Shown: positions 46,287 through 56,919, numbered from the stretch's first letter. The stretch is DNA of 64,000 bases from Rhizobium sp. ASV8 (GCF_016429255.1 NZ_JAELUG010000009.1:30676-94675), one strand, 5' to 3'. A program made the numbers and translations. The notes: a model not told the origin generated them from the sequence alone.

Positions 46287-49200
46287 TGGATGGCCCTTTT
46301 TTCCTGTTCGGCAGTGTGGCTGCGGGTCAGGCGTTCGACCACCTGATCCTCGATTGCCGGAGGAGCCTCCGCACCATCGCCACCGCGGTTCATGACGCGG
46401 TCGCGTAGACGGCTAACCACGTCGCTCACGGTCGTGCCCTCACCTACACCGCTCAAGGGAATATCGAAACCGGTCTTCTGCTGGAAGCTCATGCCGAGTT
46501 CCATGGCCATCAGGCTGTCGAGACCGATGTCCTTCAGCACCTTGTCGGGTGTCACGGTATCTTCGGTCACCCGAAGGATCGCAGCGATCTCGGCGGCGAC
46601 CAGCGCGTGAAGAGCGGCTTGTGCCTCCTCCTCCGACTTGCCCTTGATCAGCTCCACAAGATCGATGCTATCGCCTTCGTTCAGCGACTGATGGCTTCCG
46701 GCATGACGCATCAGCGGCTCGAACAGGGATCGGCCCGATATCGGCAGCAAGCGAACGGCATTCCAATCGATTTCGCCGATCATGACGGCGGCCGCATCGA
46801 CGGCCCCCTTGTCGGCCAATATATAACGCTCGACCTGCTCCAAGGCGTCACGGGCTTTCAATGCAGCCTTGCCGATACGCTTGGAGAGCAGTTCGTTGAC
46901 TTCGCTGTTCCGGGCAAGGAAGCCCTTGTCCGCAATCGCGCCGAAGCCGACAGCAAGCGCAGGCTTGCCGGCTGCGCGCCGCGCACGCGCCAAGCCTTCC
47001 AGATAGCCGTTTGCCACGACATAGTTTGCCTGCCCGGGATTGCCGAGCATGGTCGTTGCCGACGAAAACAGCAGGAAGAGTTCCAGGTGGTCTTTCTGCG
47101 TCAAGCGATCGAGGATTTCGGCACCTCGTATCTTGACGTCAAGAACCGGCCGGTTGCGCTCCGGCGTCAGATTGGCAAGCAGCGCATCGTCCAGGACCAT
47201 GGCGGCATGGATGACGCCCTTAAGTCCGCCTTCGGCACGAATGGAAGCAAGCAGCGTCTCGACAGCGGCCTCGTTGGTAACGTCGCAGGCGTGCAGAGTC
47301 GTCACGACGCCTTTCTTCGACCAATCGCTCATCGCCTTCTTGGTTTCGGCATCGGCTTCACCTCGGCGCGAGCTTAGCGCGATTCGCCGCGCGCCCTTAG
47401 AGACGAGCCAATCGGCTGCGGTCAGCCCGAAGCCGCCGATACCGCCGACGACGAGGAAAACGCCCTTGGAATCAAAGCGCAGGGACTTGGCCGGCGCAGG
47501 CAGGACGCTATCGACCTCGGGAACCGGGGGGCGTACGACGATCTTGCCGATATGACCGGCATTCTGCATGAGCCGGAACGCATTGCCGATCTCGTCATAT
47601 GCGAAGGCGCGATACGGCAGCGGGGTCAGCTTTTCATCCGCAAAGAGCTGACCGATTTCGGCGAAGATTCGGCGCGTCAGATCGGGAACATTGACCAGCA
47701 GCTGATCGGCGTCGATGCCGAAGTAGCTGACATTGCGCCGGAACGGCCGCAAGCCGATCTTGCGATCGGAATAATAGTCTCGTTTGCCGAGTTCCAGGAA
47801 TCGCCCAAAGGGTTTGACCAGCTCGATGCTGCGCTCCATCGCTTCGGAGAAAAGCGAATTGAGAACGAGATCGACGCCTTCGCCGCCCGTCAGCCTGCGC
47901 ACGCCGCTGACGAAATCCAGAGATCGGGAATCGAGCACACGCTCCGCCCCGAGCAGTTCGAGGAAACGCCGCTTCTCGACCGTGCCGGCCGTGGCAATCA
48001 CCTTGGCGCCCTTGAGCTTGGCGATCTGAAGTGCGGCCAGGCCAACGCCACCTGCTGCCCCATGGATCAGGATCGTTTCGCCCGGCTGAATGCGGCCAAG
48101 TTCCACCATCGCGTAATAGGCTGTCAGGAACGCGACCGGCACCGTCGCCGCAGCAACGGTTTTCATCTTTTCCGGCAGTCTGGTTACACCGTCGCGGCGG
48201 ACACGAACATGGGTCGAGAAGGCCGCAGGCCCAATCCCCATAACCTTGTCTCCGACCCGCAGATCTTCGACGCCATCTCCGACGGCAAACACCCGGCCGG
48301 CAAATTCCATACCGATGGTGGCGCCGGCAAAGCCGTCTTCCAATGCCTCTTCCGGTAGAAGGCCCATCGCCCACATGACGTCGCGGAAATTGAGGCCTGT
48401 CGCCTCAACGGCAATGACGACTTCGTCTTCTTCCGGCGCAGGGAGCTTTGTCTCCTCCCAAGCCATGCTGTCCAGACGACCACCTACATGCTGCCGGATC
48501 GTCGCGGCCGTGAAGTCGTGCCGGTTCGCGTCGGTGGCGATGAACGGGCCGGCGGTGGCGCGGATTTCACGCACCTCTCCCGTCGAGCGCTCCAAAACCC
48601 ACTCTCTGTTGTCGGTCTCCGCCCGCAAAATGGTTTCGACCGCCGTCAGGGCACGTCTGTCATCCGCATCGGCATCCAACAGGTGCAGGTCGAAAGCGTC
48701 GTATTCGTTTTGAAGGACGCGCGCAAAAGCCCACAGACCCGCATTGGCGACGTCAACAGATCCATCGACCAGGGGCGAGCCTCCCGGGGAGACCACGACC
48801 AATTTGCGCCTCATGCCGTCGCTGCTTTGCGATAGGATATTCGCCAGTTCGGTGAATATCGAAAGCCGGGACAGGGAGAGTTCAGTCGGGTCGAGATCCC
48901 GCTTCGAATTCGCGACATAGACGATCCTATGCGGATGCCGACCAAGCGCCTCCAGAGCATCGACAGCCTCTGCGTGCGACGAGCCAACTTCGATTACGGC
49001 AATTCGCTTGTCCAGGCCAACCATGCCCTTCCTGCCCTGTTCAGACAGGACCAGAAGCGGTTCCGAAATTTCAGCGGGGCTGATCGCTTCCGGCCGCGGC
49101 TCCGCAACTGCTGACGCAGCAATCAGGCTGCCTTCCGGGAAGGTCAATTCACGAACCTGCGCCTTGGCGAAGCCCAGTGCCGCAAGGAGATCCTCTACTT

Positions 49201-52200
49201 GCTCCACTGTGCCCAGCCGACCCACCGGAAACTCCGGCGACTGGCTGTCCTCGAACCACCCTTCAGACAGACCGAAGACGAAATCATTGAAGGCGCTCGG
49301 CGCTCGGTCGGCCAGAAACAGCTGGCCGCCGCGTGCCACGAGCTTCCGGACGATCGTCTTGATGCCATCATCGTGCAGCAAGAGATGCCGGCTCTGGTCC
49401 CCTGATGCAACGAGGACATCTGCAACGGCGGATTCCGTTAGCTTTCCCGGCTCCGTCACAACGACATTAGGATCGCGTTCGAAAGCTATCTCGAGCGCAC
49501 GGCGCGCCTGCTCGCGCGGCTCGATGATGATAAGACTAGAACCCGCTTGCCCCGCAATGGCCGCCAGCCGGCGGCTGAACGCCGGCGATACCGAACCTAT
49601 TTCAACAATGTGTCTCACGGCTCCCGGATTCACCTCGATGGAGGCAGTCACCGCTTCGCCGAGAAGCGCAAGCCGTCTTTCGCTCAATGGGGATTGAACA
49701 AGAACATGCTCCAATGTCGCGCCGGCCGGCATGGTCAGTGCGGCGGCCGCGGGCTGTTGTCCAAGCCGGTGGCGCCGCGTGGCCGCCAATCGCTCAAGCG
49801 TCTCACAATAGGCATTGTTGACGAGAACGGCCTCAGCCACCCGGCCAGCGTCCTCGCGATAGATATCCTGCAGAAGCTCGGCAACCGGCGGCAGTGTCGG
49901 CTCCAGCGGTATCTTCCATTCGCTATCGGTCGCCGATGCTATGCCGGCATCTTCGAGAATATAGAGGCAATTGACGAGGAAGGACTGGAATTCCGGCTCC
50001 CCGGGGAGATCGGAAAACGACACCACGCCGTCGCGTCCACCAACTGCCAAAGCAATATCATGGCAAGCCCGGTAAATCGCCGCGTCGAACAGAAGGGTTG
50101 CGTTACTGGAGGAATGATCTCCGCCGGGAACCGCAGCGTCAGCCAGCCGCATATCCGCATTCAATCGGCGTGCAAAAGTGGCTGAGGGTACAGCTTCATA
50201 GTGAAATGCAACGGAATCGAGCGTCGCACGCCGGCGCAGTTGCGTTCGGCGGAAACGGCAATCCTCGAGAACGGCAATGCGATCGCCGTTTGCGTCGAGC
50301 AAGCTGAAGCGTGCCTTGATCGAATTGGCGCTGAAGCGATCGATGTCGATGACAGCTTTTACGACCGCTCTGCCCTTGCCGAAAACTCTGATCGTGCCGA
50401 AATGAACGGGGATATAAGGCGCGCCGGTTTCATCGCCGGAAAGCTGGTCGAACAGAGCGACAAGCCCGTGAAACGCAGCATCAACCGACATCGGATTGAG
50501 GTTGTACGCACAGAAAAGATGCGAAGGCCGAGCCGCCGGCTTGAGATCAACCTCGATTGCGCTGTGACCATAAGCAACAGCCTTCGACAGGAGCCGGAAG
50601 CTGGGACCGTAGTGCAGACCGAATCGCTCCGCCGTCTCATAAGTCGTCTCGGAAGTCAGGACGGATTTCCGTTCCTTGCTTCGCAATTCGGAGCCGGAGC
50701 CTGCCGCTTCGTCCTCAACCGGCTTGCGGCAGCGGGCGACGGCGTGAACGGTCCAGTCATCATGACTTAGACGCTCGCGTGACCGGATCTCGATATCTCC
50801 GGTTTCCGGCGATAGGATCGTCGAAAGTTCCACCATGCGGTCCTGACGCAGCTCAAGCGGTCGGACGATCTCAAGATTGCCGATCTCCACATCATCCGCA
50901 CCGTAATATTGCTGCGCTGCCGTAATCGCGATCTCGATAAAACCGCTACCCGGCAGGATTGCCTTGCCGTCGACCACGTGCTCGGCAAGATCCGCGAACA
51001 GCTGGGCATCAATATGGTTCTTCCAGCTTGAACCATTCGGATCGGTTCGCCAGCCGAGTAAGCTATATGAACTCTTGCCGTCGCGGCCAAAGATATCGAT
51101 CTCATCACTTGTCGGCTGAGTACGCAGTTCGACCAGTTCAAACGGAAGCGGCGGCAACTTGACGAAAGCGTTGCGGCCAGCACTGCCACGCCCCCGCAGC
51201 GCCGGGGCGCCATTGGCAACGGCGCGCGCAAACGACTGCGAAACCGGATCATGACCCCCAATCGGAACTTCGCGGAGCAGAGTCGAGATGGAGACAACCT
51301 GTATCGAGGCCTGCTTTGCGATTTCCGTGACGTAGTTGGACAGGATCGGACGGGGTGAAATCTCGATGAAGAGATTGCATCCCATCGCCATCGCTGCCTG
51401 ACAGCCGGCCTTGAACAGTACTGGGTCGCGTACATTGCGCCACCAATATTGCGCGTCGAGCAGGCGCCCGTCCCGCAGTTCGCCCGTCACGGTCGAAATG
51501 AAGGTCCCTGCCCCGCCGTCCGGCGCCACATCGGGCAGATCCGCAAGGAAGGCATCCTTGGCGCGGTCAATGATCGGATGATGGAACGGATAGTTGATGT
51601 CGAGGATATGGGCAACGATGTGGGCTTTCCGCGCCGCATCCCTGAAGGCCTCAACCTCTCCAACCGGACCGGAAATCGTCACGGAGTTTGGAGCATTGAT
51701 CGCCGCAATGCAGATATTGTCGAGTCCATGCGATTTTGCAAAGGCGAGCGCCGCATCCTCGTTGAGCACCACGGCGGCCATCTTGCCTTCGCCGGCAAGG
51801 AGATCCTGATGCAGCGAGCGCTTGGCGACGATAGCAACAGCCTCGGCTGCCGTCAGCGCCTTGGCGGCGTAAGCAGCAGCAATTTCGCCGACGGAGTGAC
51901 CGAAAAAGGCGTCCGGCCTGACGCCCATGGCCCACAAACAGTCTGAGAGCGAAGCCTGAACCGCAAACAGCAAGGGTTGGGCAATCTTGGTGTCAGCCAG
52001 CCGAGCCGAGAGATCCGGTGCAACCAGAATATCCGTCAGTTTCTCACCGAGGTAATATTCGAACAGGGCGCTGAAAGACTGGAAACACTGACGGAAATGG
52101 CGATTTTCCTGATAGGCGCCGACGCCCATGCCTGCCCATTGCGACCCGTTACCGGAAAAGACGAAGGCGATCTTTGTAGCCTGCATCGGCGCTTCGCCGA

Positions 52201-53740
52201 CTTCCCCAGCCGAGTTCCGACCGTCGAGGTGCGCATCGATCGCCTCAAGTACGGCAGCACTATCCGTTGCACGGACTGCGAAGCGATGCCGCATCGGCTC
52301 GCGATTGGCAGCAGCGGATGCAACGATTTGGCGAGCCTCCTTGGGCTCCATATGTCCGAGACAGGCCTTATAGCCTTCGAGCAGCTTCGAGAGCGCCGAC
52401 GCCGTATGGGCACTCACGGCAAAGACGACCCCGTCGCCGCGATTTTGCGGCTCGGGCGGCGCAACCGGATCCGGATCGCTGATGACGACATGGGCGTTCG
52501 TGCCGCCGAAGCCGAAAGAGTTGATGCCGGCAAACCGCGGCTGCCTTGCAGGAAGAAGTTCGATCGCAGACGTGTTGATCCGAACATTCAGTCCTTCGAA
52601 GTCGATATTTTCATTTGGCCGATCGAAATGCAGCGACGCCGGCAGGAAATTGTTTTCCAGCGCAATCATCGCTTTCAGCAAGCCGAAAAGCCCGGAGGCC
52701 GGTTCGGTATGTCCGATATTCGTCTTGATCGAGCCGACCGGAACCGGCGCGCGGCGCTTGCGTCCGATGATTTCGCCGATCGCCCAGATTTCGGCGGGGT
52801 CACCGACCTTCGTTCCCGTCCCATGGCCTTCCACAAAGGCTATGCGGTTGACGTCGATATTGCGGCCTTCATAGATCGAACGCAGCAAAGCGGCCTGCGC
52901 GTCGCGCGATGGCAGGGAAATGCCGTTGGTACGACCGGAGGAGTTGACACCGACGGCATGGATCCTGGCATAGCTGCGATCCTTTTCCCGCAGCGCCACG
53001 TCGGTCCGGCGCAGCAGGATCGCCGCGCCGCCTTCGGCACGGACATAGCCGCGGCCGTTATCATCGTAAGCACGACAAAGCCCTTCTGGAGAGAGCATTC
53101 GCGCCTGCGCAAAACCGACGAAAGACATTGGATGAAGCAGGACATTAATGCCGCCAACGATGGCAGTATCGATCTCACCGCATTCCAGCGCCCGTACGGC
53201 TTGATCCAGCGCAACCAGGGACGAAGAACAGGCCGTATCGATCGTCATGCTCGGGCCTCGCAACCCGAATATATGAGAGATACGGTTGGAAACGATGGAT
53301 AGAGTGTTGCCCGTCATGAAATACGGGCTGCCGGATGCAGGATCCTCGGTTGTCAGATTACCGTATTCGAGCGACGACGCTCCAATATAGACGCCGACCT
53401 TCTGCCCTTCGAATCCGTCGATCGGCAGATTGGCATCCTCCAAAGCGCGCCATATGACGTTGAGAAGGATGCGCTGCTGCGGATCCATCTGCATGGCTTC
53501 GCGCTGCGAAAGGCCGAAAACTGCCGGATCGAACGCATAGACATCATCGATGACGCCTGCAGCGTAGCTATAGGTTTTTCCTGAAACGCCGACCGCCGGA
53601 TGCCAGAAACGCGCCAGATCCCAGCGGTCCTCAGGTATGCGGCCTACCGTGCTGCGCCCTTCCTTGAGCAGAAGCTGCAGCTCTTCGATCGAACCCGCCC
53701 CGGGGGCAACGCTTGCGCGTCCGATAATCTCAACTGTCAT
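46283..53740 (-). CDS. rkpA: RkpA, fully reducing type I polyketide synthase
   Basis: A 2485-residue single-module synthase. Ketosynthase 1-430 (C171 in DTACSSSL, then EGHGTGT and NIGHTEP). Acyltransferase about 520-850 (S616 in GHSVGE; YPFHHP fits malonyl-CoA). Dehydratase about 900-1190 (H921 in HVVDGKAILP, partner DAAFH). A degenerate methyltransferase region around 1250-1600 and a pseudo-KR stretch follow. Enoyl reductase about 1770-2080 (HGAAGGVGLAALQ near 1896). Ketoreductase about 2095-2270 (VGGIGGFG, Tyr near 2239 in GQANYVVAN). Carrier protein with phosphopantetheine Ser near 2408 (GLDSLMA). It should build a saturated chain like a fatty acid. No thioesterase is present, so release probably depends on RkpG. 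Confidence 0.93.
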   Translation of the reverse strand: MTVEIIGRASVAPGAGSIEELQLLLKEGRSTVGRIPEDRWDLARFWHPAVGVSGKTYSYAAGVIDDVYAFDPAVFGLSQREAMQMDPQQRILLNVIWRALEDANLPIDGFEGQKVGVYIGASSLEYGNLTTEDPASGSPYFMTGNTLSIVSNRISHIFGLRGPSMTIDTACSSSLVALDQAVRALECGEIDTAIVGGINVLLHPMSFVGFAQARMLSPEGLCRAYDDNGRGYVRAEGGAAILLRRTDVALREKDRSYARIHAVGVNSSGRTNGISLPSRDAQAALLRSIYEGRNIDVNRIAFVEGHGTGTKVGDPAEIWAIGEIIGRKRRAPVPVGSIKTNIGHTEPASGLFGLLKAMIALENNFLPASLHFDRPNENIDFEGLNVRINTSAIELLPARQPRFAGINSFGFGGTNAHVVISDPDPVAPPEPQNRGDGVVFAVSAHTASALSKLLEGYKACLGHMEPKEARQIVASAAANREPMRHRFAVRATDSAAVLEAIDAHLDGRNSAGEVGEAPMQATKIAFVFSGNGSQWAGMGVGAYQENRHFRQCFQSFSALFEYYLGEKLTDILVAPDLSARLADTKIAQPLLFAVQASLSDCLWAMGVRPDAFFGHSVGEIAAAYAAKALTAAEAVAIVAKRSLHQDLLAGEGKMAAVVLNEDAALAFAKSHGLDNICIAAINAPNSVTISGPVGEVEAFRDAARKAHIVAHILDINYPFHHPIIDRAKDAFLADLPDVAPDGGAGTFISTVTGELRDGRLLDAQYWWRNVRDPVLFKAGCQAAMAMGCNLFIEISPRPILSNYVTEIAKQASIQVVSISTLLREVPIGGHDPVSQSFARAVANGAPALRGRGSAGRNAFVKLPPLPFELVELRTQPTSDEIDIFGRDGKSSYSLLGWRTDPNGSSWKNHIDAQLFADLAEHVVDGKAILPGSGFIEIAITAAQQYYGADDVEIGNLEIVRPLELRQDRMVELSTILSPETGDIEIRSRERLSHDDWTVHAVARCRKPVEDEAAGSGSELRSKERKSVLTSETTYETAERFGLHYGPSFRLLSKAVAYGHSAIEVDLKPAARPSHLFCAYNLNPMSVDAAFHGLVALFDQLSGDETGAPYIPVHFGTIRVFGKGRAVVKAVIDIDRFSANSIKARFSLLDANGDRIAVLEDCRFRRTQLRRRATLDSVAFHYEAVPSATFARRLNADMRLADAAVPGGDHSSSNATLLFDAAIYRACHDIALAVGGRDGVVSFSDLPGEPEFQSFLVNCLYILEDAGIASATDSEWKIPLEPTLPPVAELLQDIYREDAGRVAEAVLVNNAYCETLERLAATRRHRLGQQPAAAALTMPAGATLEHVLVQSPLSERRLALLGEAVTASIEVNPGAVRHIVEIGSVSPAFSRRLAAIAGQAGSSLIIIEPREQARRALEIAFERDPNVVVTEPGKLTESAVADVLVASGDQSRHLLLHDDGIKTIVRKLVARGGQLFLADRAPSAFNDFVFGLSEGWFEDSQSPEFPVGRLGTVEQVEDLLAALGFAKAQVRELTFPEGSLIAASAVAEPRPEAISPAEISEPLLVLSEQGRKGMVGLDKRIAVIEVGSSHAEAVDALEALGRHPHRIVYVANSKRDLDPTELSLSRLSIFTELANILSQSSDGMRRKLVVVSPGGSPLVDGSVDVANAGLWAFARVLQNEYDAFDLHLLDADADDRRALTAVETILRAETDNREWVLERSTGEVREIRATAGPFIATDANRHDFTAATIRQHVGGRLDSMAWEETKLPAPEEDEVVIAVEATGLNFRDVMWAMGLLPEEALEDGFAGATIGMEFAGRVFAVGDGVEDLRVGDKVMGIGPAAFSTHVRVRRDGVTRLPEKMKTVAAATVPVAFLTAYYAMVELGRIQPGETILIHGAAGGVGLAALQIAKLKGAKVIATAGTVEKRRFLELLGAERVLDSRSLDFVSGVRRLTGGEGVDLVLNSLFSEAMERSIELVKPFGRFLELGKRDYYSDRKIGLRPFRRNVSYFGIDADQLLVNVPDLTRRIFAEIGQLFADEKLTPLPYRAFAYDEIGNAFRLMQNAGHIGKIVVRPPVPEVDSVLPAPAKSLRFDSKGVFLVVGGIGGFGLTAADWLVSKGARRIALSSRRGEADAETKKAMSDWSKKGVVTTLHACDVTNEAAVETLLASIRAEGGLKGVIHAAMVLDDALLANLTPERNRPVLDVKIRGAEILDRLTQKDHLELFLLFSSATTMLGNPGQANYVVANGYLEGLARARRAAGKPALAVGFGAIADKGFLARNSEVNELLSKRIGKAALKARDALEQVERYILADKGAVDAAAVMIGEIDWNAVRLLPISGRSLFEPLMRHAGSHQSLNEGDSIDLVELIKGKSEEEAQAALHALVAAEIAAILRVTEDTVTPDKVLKDIGLDSLMAMELGMSFQQKTGFDIPLSGVGEGTTVSDVVSRLRDRVMNRGGDGAEAPPAIEDQVVERLTRSHTAEQEKRAIQ

Positions 53741-54078
53741 GATCTCTCGGCAAAAATGTCTACAAAAAGCTGAGCAATTTCACTACCAACGTCCACGCTG
53801 CGGTAATCTAGGACCATCATCAAAAGATCCAGACTTGCAACCACTATGCGGCACGGCAACAACCAGTGCAACATATCATTTCCATGACCTGAACACGCAG
53901 CAGCAAAAGCCAAACTGCACGTTCCTAGTAAAACTAGCTGCTATGCGCAACAATTGAAGGCGATTTCCACATCGCCAACAAGGTCTGATCCGCTCCAGTC
54001 GTACAGATACCGACGCCCAAAATTCACTACCCAAGGCGGTGACAACCTTGGAAAGCGCCTCGATCTCCCCATCCCGAA
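53741..54078. other. Intergenic region upstream of rkpA
   Basis: These 338 bases separate rkpA from the export lipoprotein gene on the same strand. They should hold the rkpA operon promoter, but I could not fix boxes with confidence. No reading frame with a ribosome binding site was seen. Confidence 0.5.
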
Positions 54079-55290
54079 CTATTGGTTCAGAAGCGCAGCC
54101 GTCCCGGCTCCCTGGGCTGCGATACCCAGCGGAGTACCAACGATCGTTAGGAATTTGCGGAGATCGACCGAGGGATGGCGCGACACATAGATGACGTCGC
54201 GGCTCTTGATCGGGAAGGTCTGCCCGACGATCAAGCTGTCCGGATTGGACATGTCGAAGCGGTAGACAATCGGATAACGTCCCTTGGCGTCCGTCGCCAT
54301 TCCCTTACGCAACAGCCCCTGGAACCGGGCCGGACCAAGCAGGCTCTTTACGATATCGGGCTCTTCGTATCGGAACAGGAAGAAACCCTTGGCATTGCTG
54401 GAGTCGTCGATAGCGCCATGCCCCAGGGCAACGGCCTCGAGAAGATTGAGGTCGTTGGCCCCGAATTCGATACGTCCGTCTCCGCGAACGGAACCGAGCA
54501 GCGTGAAGGTCCTCGGATCACGCACGAGGAAAATCTGATCGCCCGGCTGGACATAAATGTCTTCGGAGGGGTGCTCTATGATCGACTTAAGCAGAACCGT
54601 ACCGGTTCTGTTGCCGCGAACCAGCGTGACATAGGTTTCGTAGGGCTGGGTCGAAGGGCCACCGGCTTTAGCGATAACTTCCGTGATCTTTTCCTTGGTC
54701 AGATCCAACGAAACCATAGACGGCTTGCCAACAGCGCCGGAAACGGTGACGGTTCGCGACGGCGTTCCCATGCTGGTTACGATGACATCGGGCTCGACAG
54801 CCTTGCTGGCCAGAGCCGCGAGAATGCCCTTCCGGGCTTCATCCAATGTTTTGCCAGCGAATCGAACCGACCCGGCATAGGGGATCGCGGCCTTTCCATC
54901 CGGCTGCACGACTATATCCAAAGATACCTGTTTGGATTGCGACGTCGAAAACAAGCCATCCGAGCCCGCTTCGAAAATTGTCACCTTCAGAGCATCGCCA
55001 ACACCGATGACAACCGGTCCGACGCCACCGCCAATGCCAAAACGACGGCTAAGCGTTGAAGAAACATAGTCCGAAACCAGGCGCGCGCTACGGCTGTCGA
55101 TGTCGACGATATCGAAGACGGCGGCATTCTGGCGACCAAGTTCGGCGCTGGACTGCCCCGCATCCTTATTGATTGCGCCAGCAAGCGGCCCTTCGCTCGA
55201 AACGGCATTGCATCCAGCCAGAGCCACGCAGCAAAGTACAGCGCCAATACGAATCAACTGAACAACCTCAAATTTATTAGCTGTCGCCAT
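54079..55290 (-). CDS. Outer-membrane polysaccharide export lipoprotein (OPX, Wza/KpsD-like)
   Basis: A 403-residue lipoprotein. Its signal peptide ends in the lipobox ALAGC (MATANKFEVVQLIRIGAVLCCVALAGC). A Poly_export domain (VGPVVIGVGDALKVTIFEAGSDG to LDIVVQPDGKAAIPYAGSVRFAGKTLDEARKGI) is followed by SLBB-type repeats (TVSGAVGKPSMVSLDL; FTLLGSVRGDGRIEF). It forms the outer-membrane exit pore for capsular polysaccharide and should dock onto the KpsE-type proteins encoded nearby. ATG 55290 begins the signal peptide; the frame extends to 55395 without conserved features. It is transcribed away from the methyltransferase gene. Confidence 0.88.
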   Translation of the reverse strand: MATANKFEVVQLIRIGAVLCCVALAGCNAVSSEGPLAGAINKDAGQSSAELGRQNAAVFDIVDIDSRSARLVSDYVSSTLSRRFGIGGGVGPVVIGVGDALKVTIFEAGSDGLFSTSQSKQVSLDIVVQPDGKAAIPYAGSVRFAGKTLDEARKGILAALASKAVEPDVIVTSMGTPSRTVTVSGAVGKPSMVSLDLTKEKITEVIAKAGGPSTQPYETYVTLVRGNRTGTVLLKSIIEHPSEDIYVQPGDQIFLVRDPRTFTLLGSVRGDGRIEFGANDLNLLEAVALGHGAIDDSSNAKGFFLFRYEEPDIVKSLLGPARFQGLLRKGMATDAKGRYPIVYRFDMSNPDSLIVGQTFPIKSRDVIYVSRHPSVDLRKFLTIVGTPLGIAAQGAGTAALLNQ

Positions 55291-55963
55291 TACCGGATGG
55301 CTTGGGCTGACATCGTATGCCTTAAAATTCAACGACGCTTTGAAAAGCATAACGGGCGCCCGCCAACAAGCCCATAACACTGGGAATGCAATCAAAAATA
55401 CCAGGTGCGGTCATCGGAACACACTTGTGGCCCGATAATTACCCGACCATACCGGTGTATAGGGGCCAAATGCGCGCAAGGCAATTTATCGGGCTACTCT
55501 TTGGTGAATTTAGATTAAAATTCTTGGAAAGATGGTAAACCGTCGTTAATCAATAGCATCGACAAGGACCCCGCCAGAGCAATGACATTGAATTTCATGG
55601 ATTCGCCCTCACCCCGCTTTTCATCCACTTACCAATGCCTGTAGAAGACTAAAACTCTCAACCTCTATTCACTCCAAAGCAGCAGACCATAAGAGTTCGA
55701 ACTGCCGGATCTAGGCTTTCATCATCACAATCACCGGGTAGCGACGAGAAAATCGGGTTGATGCCCCTTTCTAATGGATAGAGGTCATCTCCGTGCGAAA
55801 GCGACATCTATAAATTGAAGCTGGATGGCAGGGGTTCATAAAATACGCCATTTTGCTAGGAACTGTATTTTCAAGGCTTGCTTTGGATGGTGGTTCACCC
55901 CGAAGTCAGTCTGACAAACTCCTCCAATGCGGTTAGACACCGATGGAACTGAAGGTCATTTGA
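55291..55963. other. Divergent intergenic region of the capsule locus
   Basis: A 673-base region between the OPX gene (minus) and the methyltransferase gene (plus), lower in GC than its flanks. It should hold both promoters, but no protein gene, tRNA or strong terminator was found. Confidence 0.5.
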
Positions 55964-56800
55964 ATGCTCGGCTTTTCAAAACGCTTAAAAAAGAAATCGT
56001 CGAAAAATCCCTTGGAAATATTCGACCAGTACGAGCAAAGTACACCAAGCCACCAGAATGCCATCAACGCGCTTCCGGGATGGAACTGCGCCTTTCCGCC
56101 GGAACTCAATCTCGAGGCCGGGACGCTGCCTCTTTACGCTGATGACCGAATAGCTTGGGCCCTGCAGACTTTCGGCTCGATCGAAGGCAAAGCGATCTTG
56201 GAAGTCGGGCCGCTTGAGGGGATGCATACGTACATGCTGAACCAACGGGGAGCAGCAAGAATCGATGCGATCGAAGCGAACCGGCTCTGTTTCCTGAGAT
56301 GTCTTATCACAAAGCAGGTTTTGAAGATCGACAACGCCTCCTTTATGCTCGGTGACATCCAGTCGTGGCTGGCGGAGCGAGACGAAGTCTACGACCTCAC
56401 CATCGCATCCGGCGTTCTCTACCATATGGCGGATCCAGGGGAGTTTCTGCGACTGCTGGCAAAGCGATCCAATGCGGTCTTCATCTGGACGCATTTCGTC
56501 CTGGAGGAAGCGATGCCGAAGGACGACCTGCGGTGGCTTCCGTTTAGTGGCAATGTCGAGACCAGGACGGTTGACGGCGCTTCAGTGCGCTATTACGAGC
56601 GCAGCTATCATCACGCGAATGCCAATGCATCCTTTTGCGGCGGTATGAAGGATCGTCATTTTTGGATGCACAGGGACGATATATTGGCACTTTTACGCGC
56701 GTTTGGTTTCAGTCACATTGACATTCGCGATGAAGACCTGAACCACCCGGGTGGCCCGAGCTTTTCGCTTCTCGCGCGCAAGGCAGTTAGCGAATCCTGA
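55964..56800 (+). CDS. SAM-dependent methyltransferase
   Basis: A 278-residue class I methyltransferase. The SAM-binding glycine loop is ILEVGPLEGMHTYML, followed by an acidic strand end (RIDAIEAN), the motif II region (MLGDIQSWL) and YDLTIASGVLYHMADPGEFL. A basic N-terminus (KRLKKKSSK) precedes the fold. Its place at the head of the plus-strand capsule genes suggests methylation of a capsular sugar or a lipid-linked intermediate, but the substrate is unknown. AAGG lies nine bases before the ATG. Confidence 0.78.
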   Translation: MLGFSKRLKKKSSKNPLEIFDQYEQSTPSHQNAINALPGWNCAFPPELNLEAGTLPLYADDRIAWALQTFGSIEGKAILEVGPLEGMHTYMLNQRGAARIDAIEANRLCFLRCLITKQVLKIDNASFMLGDIQSWLAERDEVYDLTIASGVLYHMADPGEFLRLLAKRSNAVFIWTHFVLEEAMPKDDLRWLPFSGNVETRTVDGASVRYYERSYHHANANASFCGGMKDRHFWMHRDDILALLRAFGFSHIDIRDEDLNHPGGPSFSLLARKAVSES

Positions 56801-56919
56801 GGAAATCTCAGCGCTGGCTTTCAATATCGAGGCGTTGAGCGGTGTGGCGGACAATTTGATGCGTTTAGATACTCGAACCGGATATGGCTCGCAGCAGGTG
56901 GAGGCACCGGAGGTCATAG

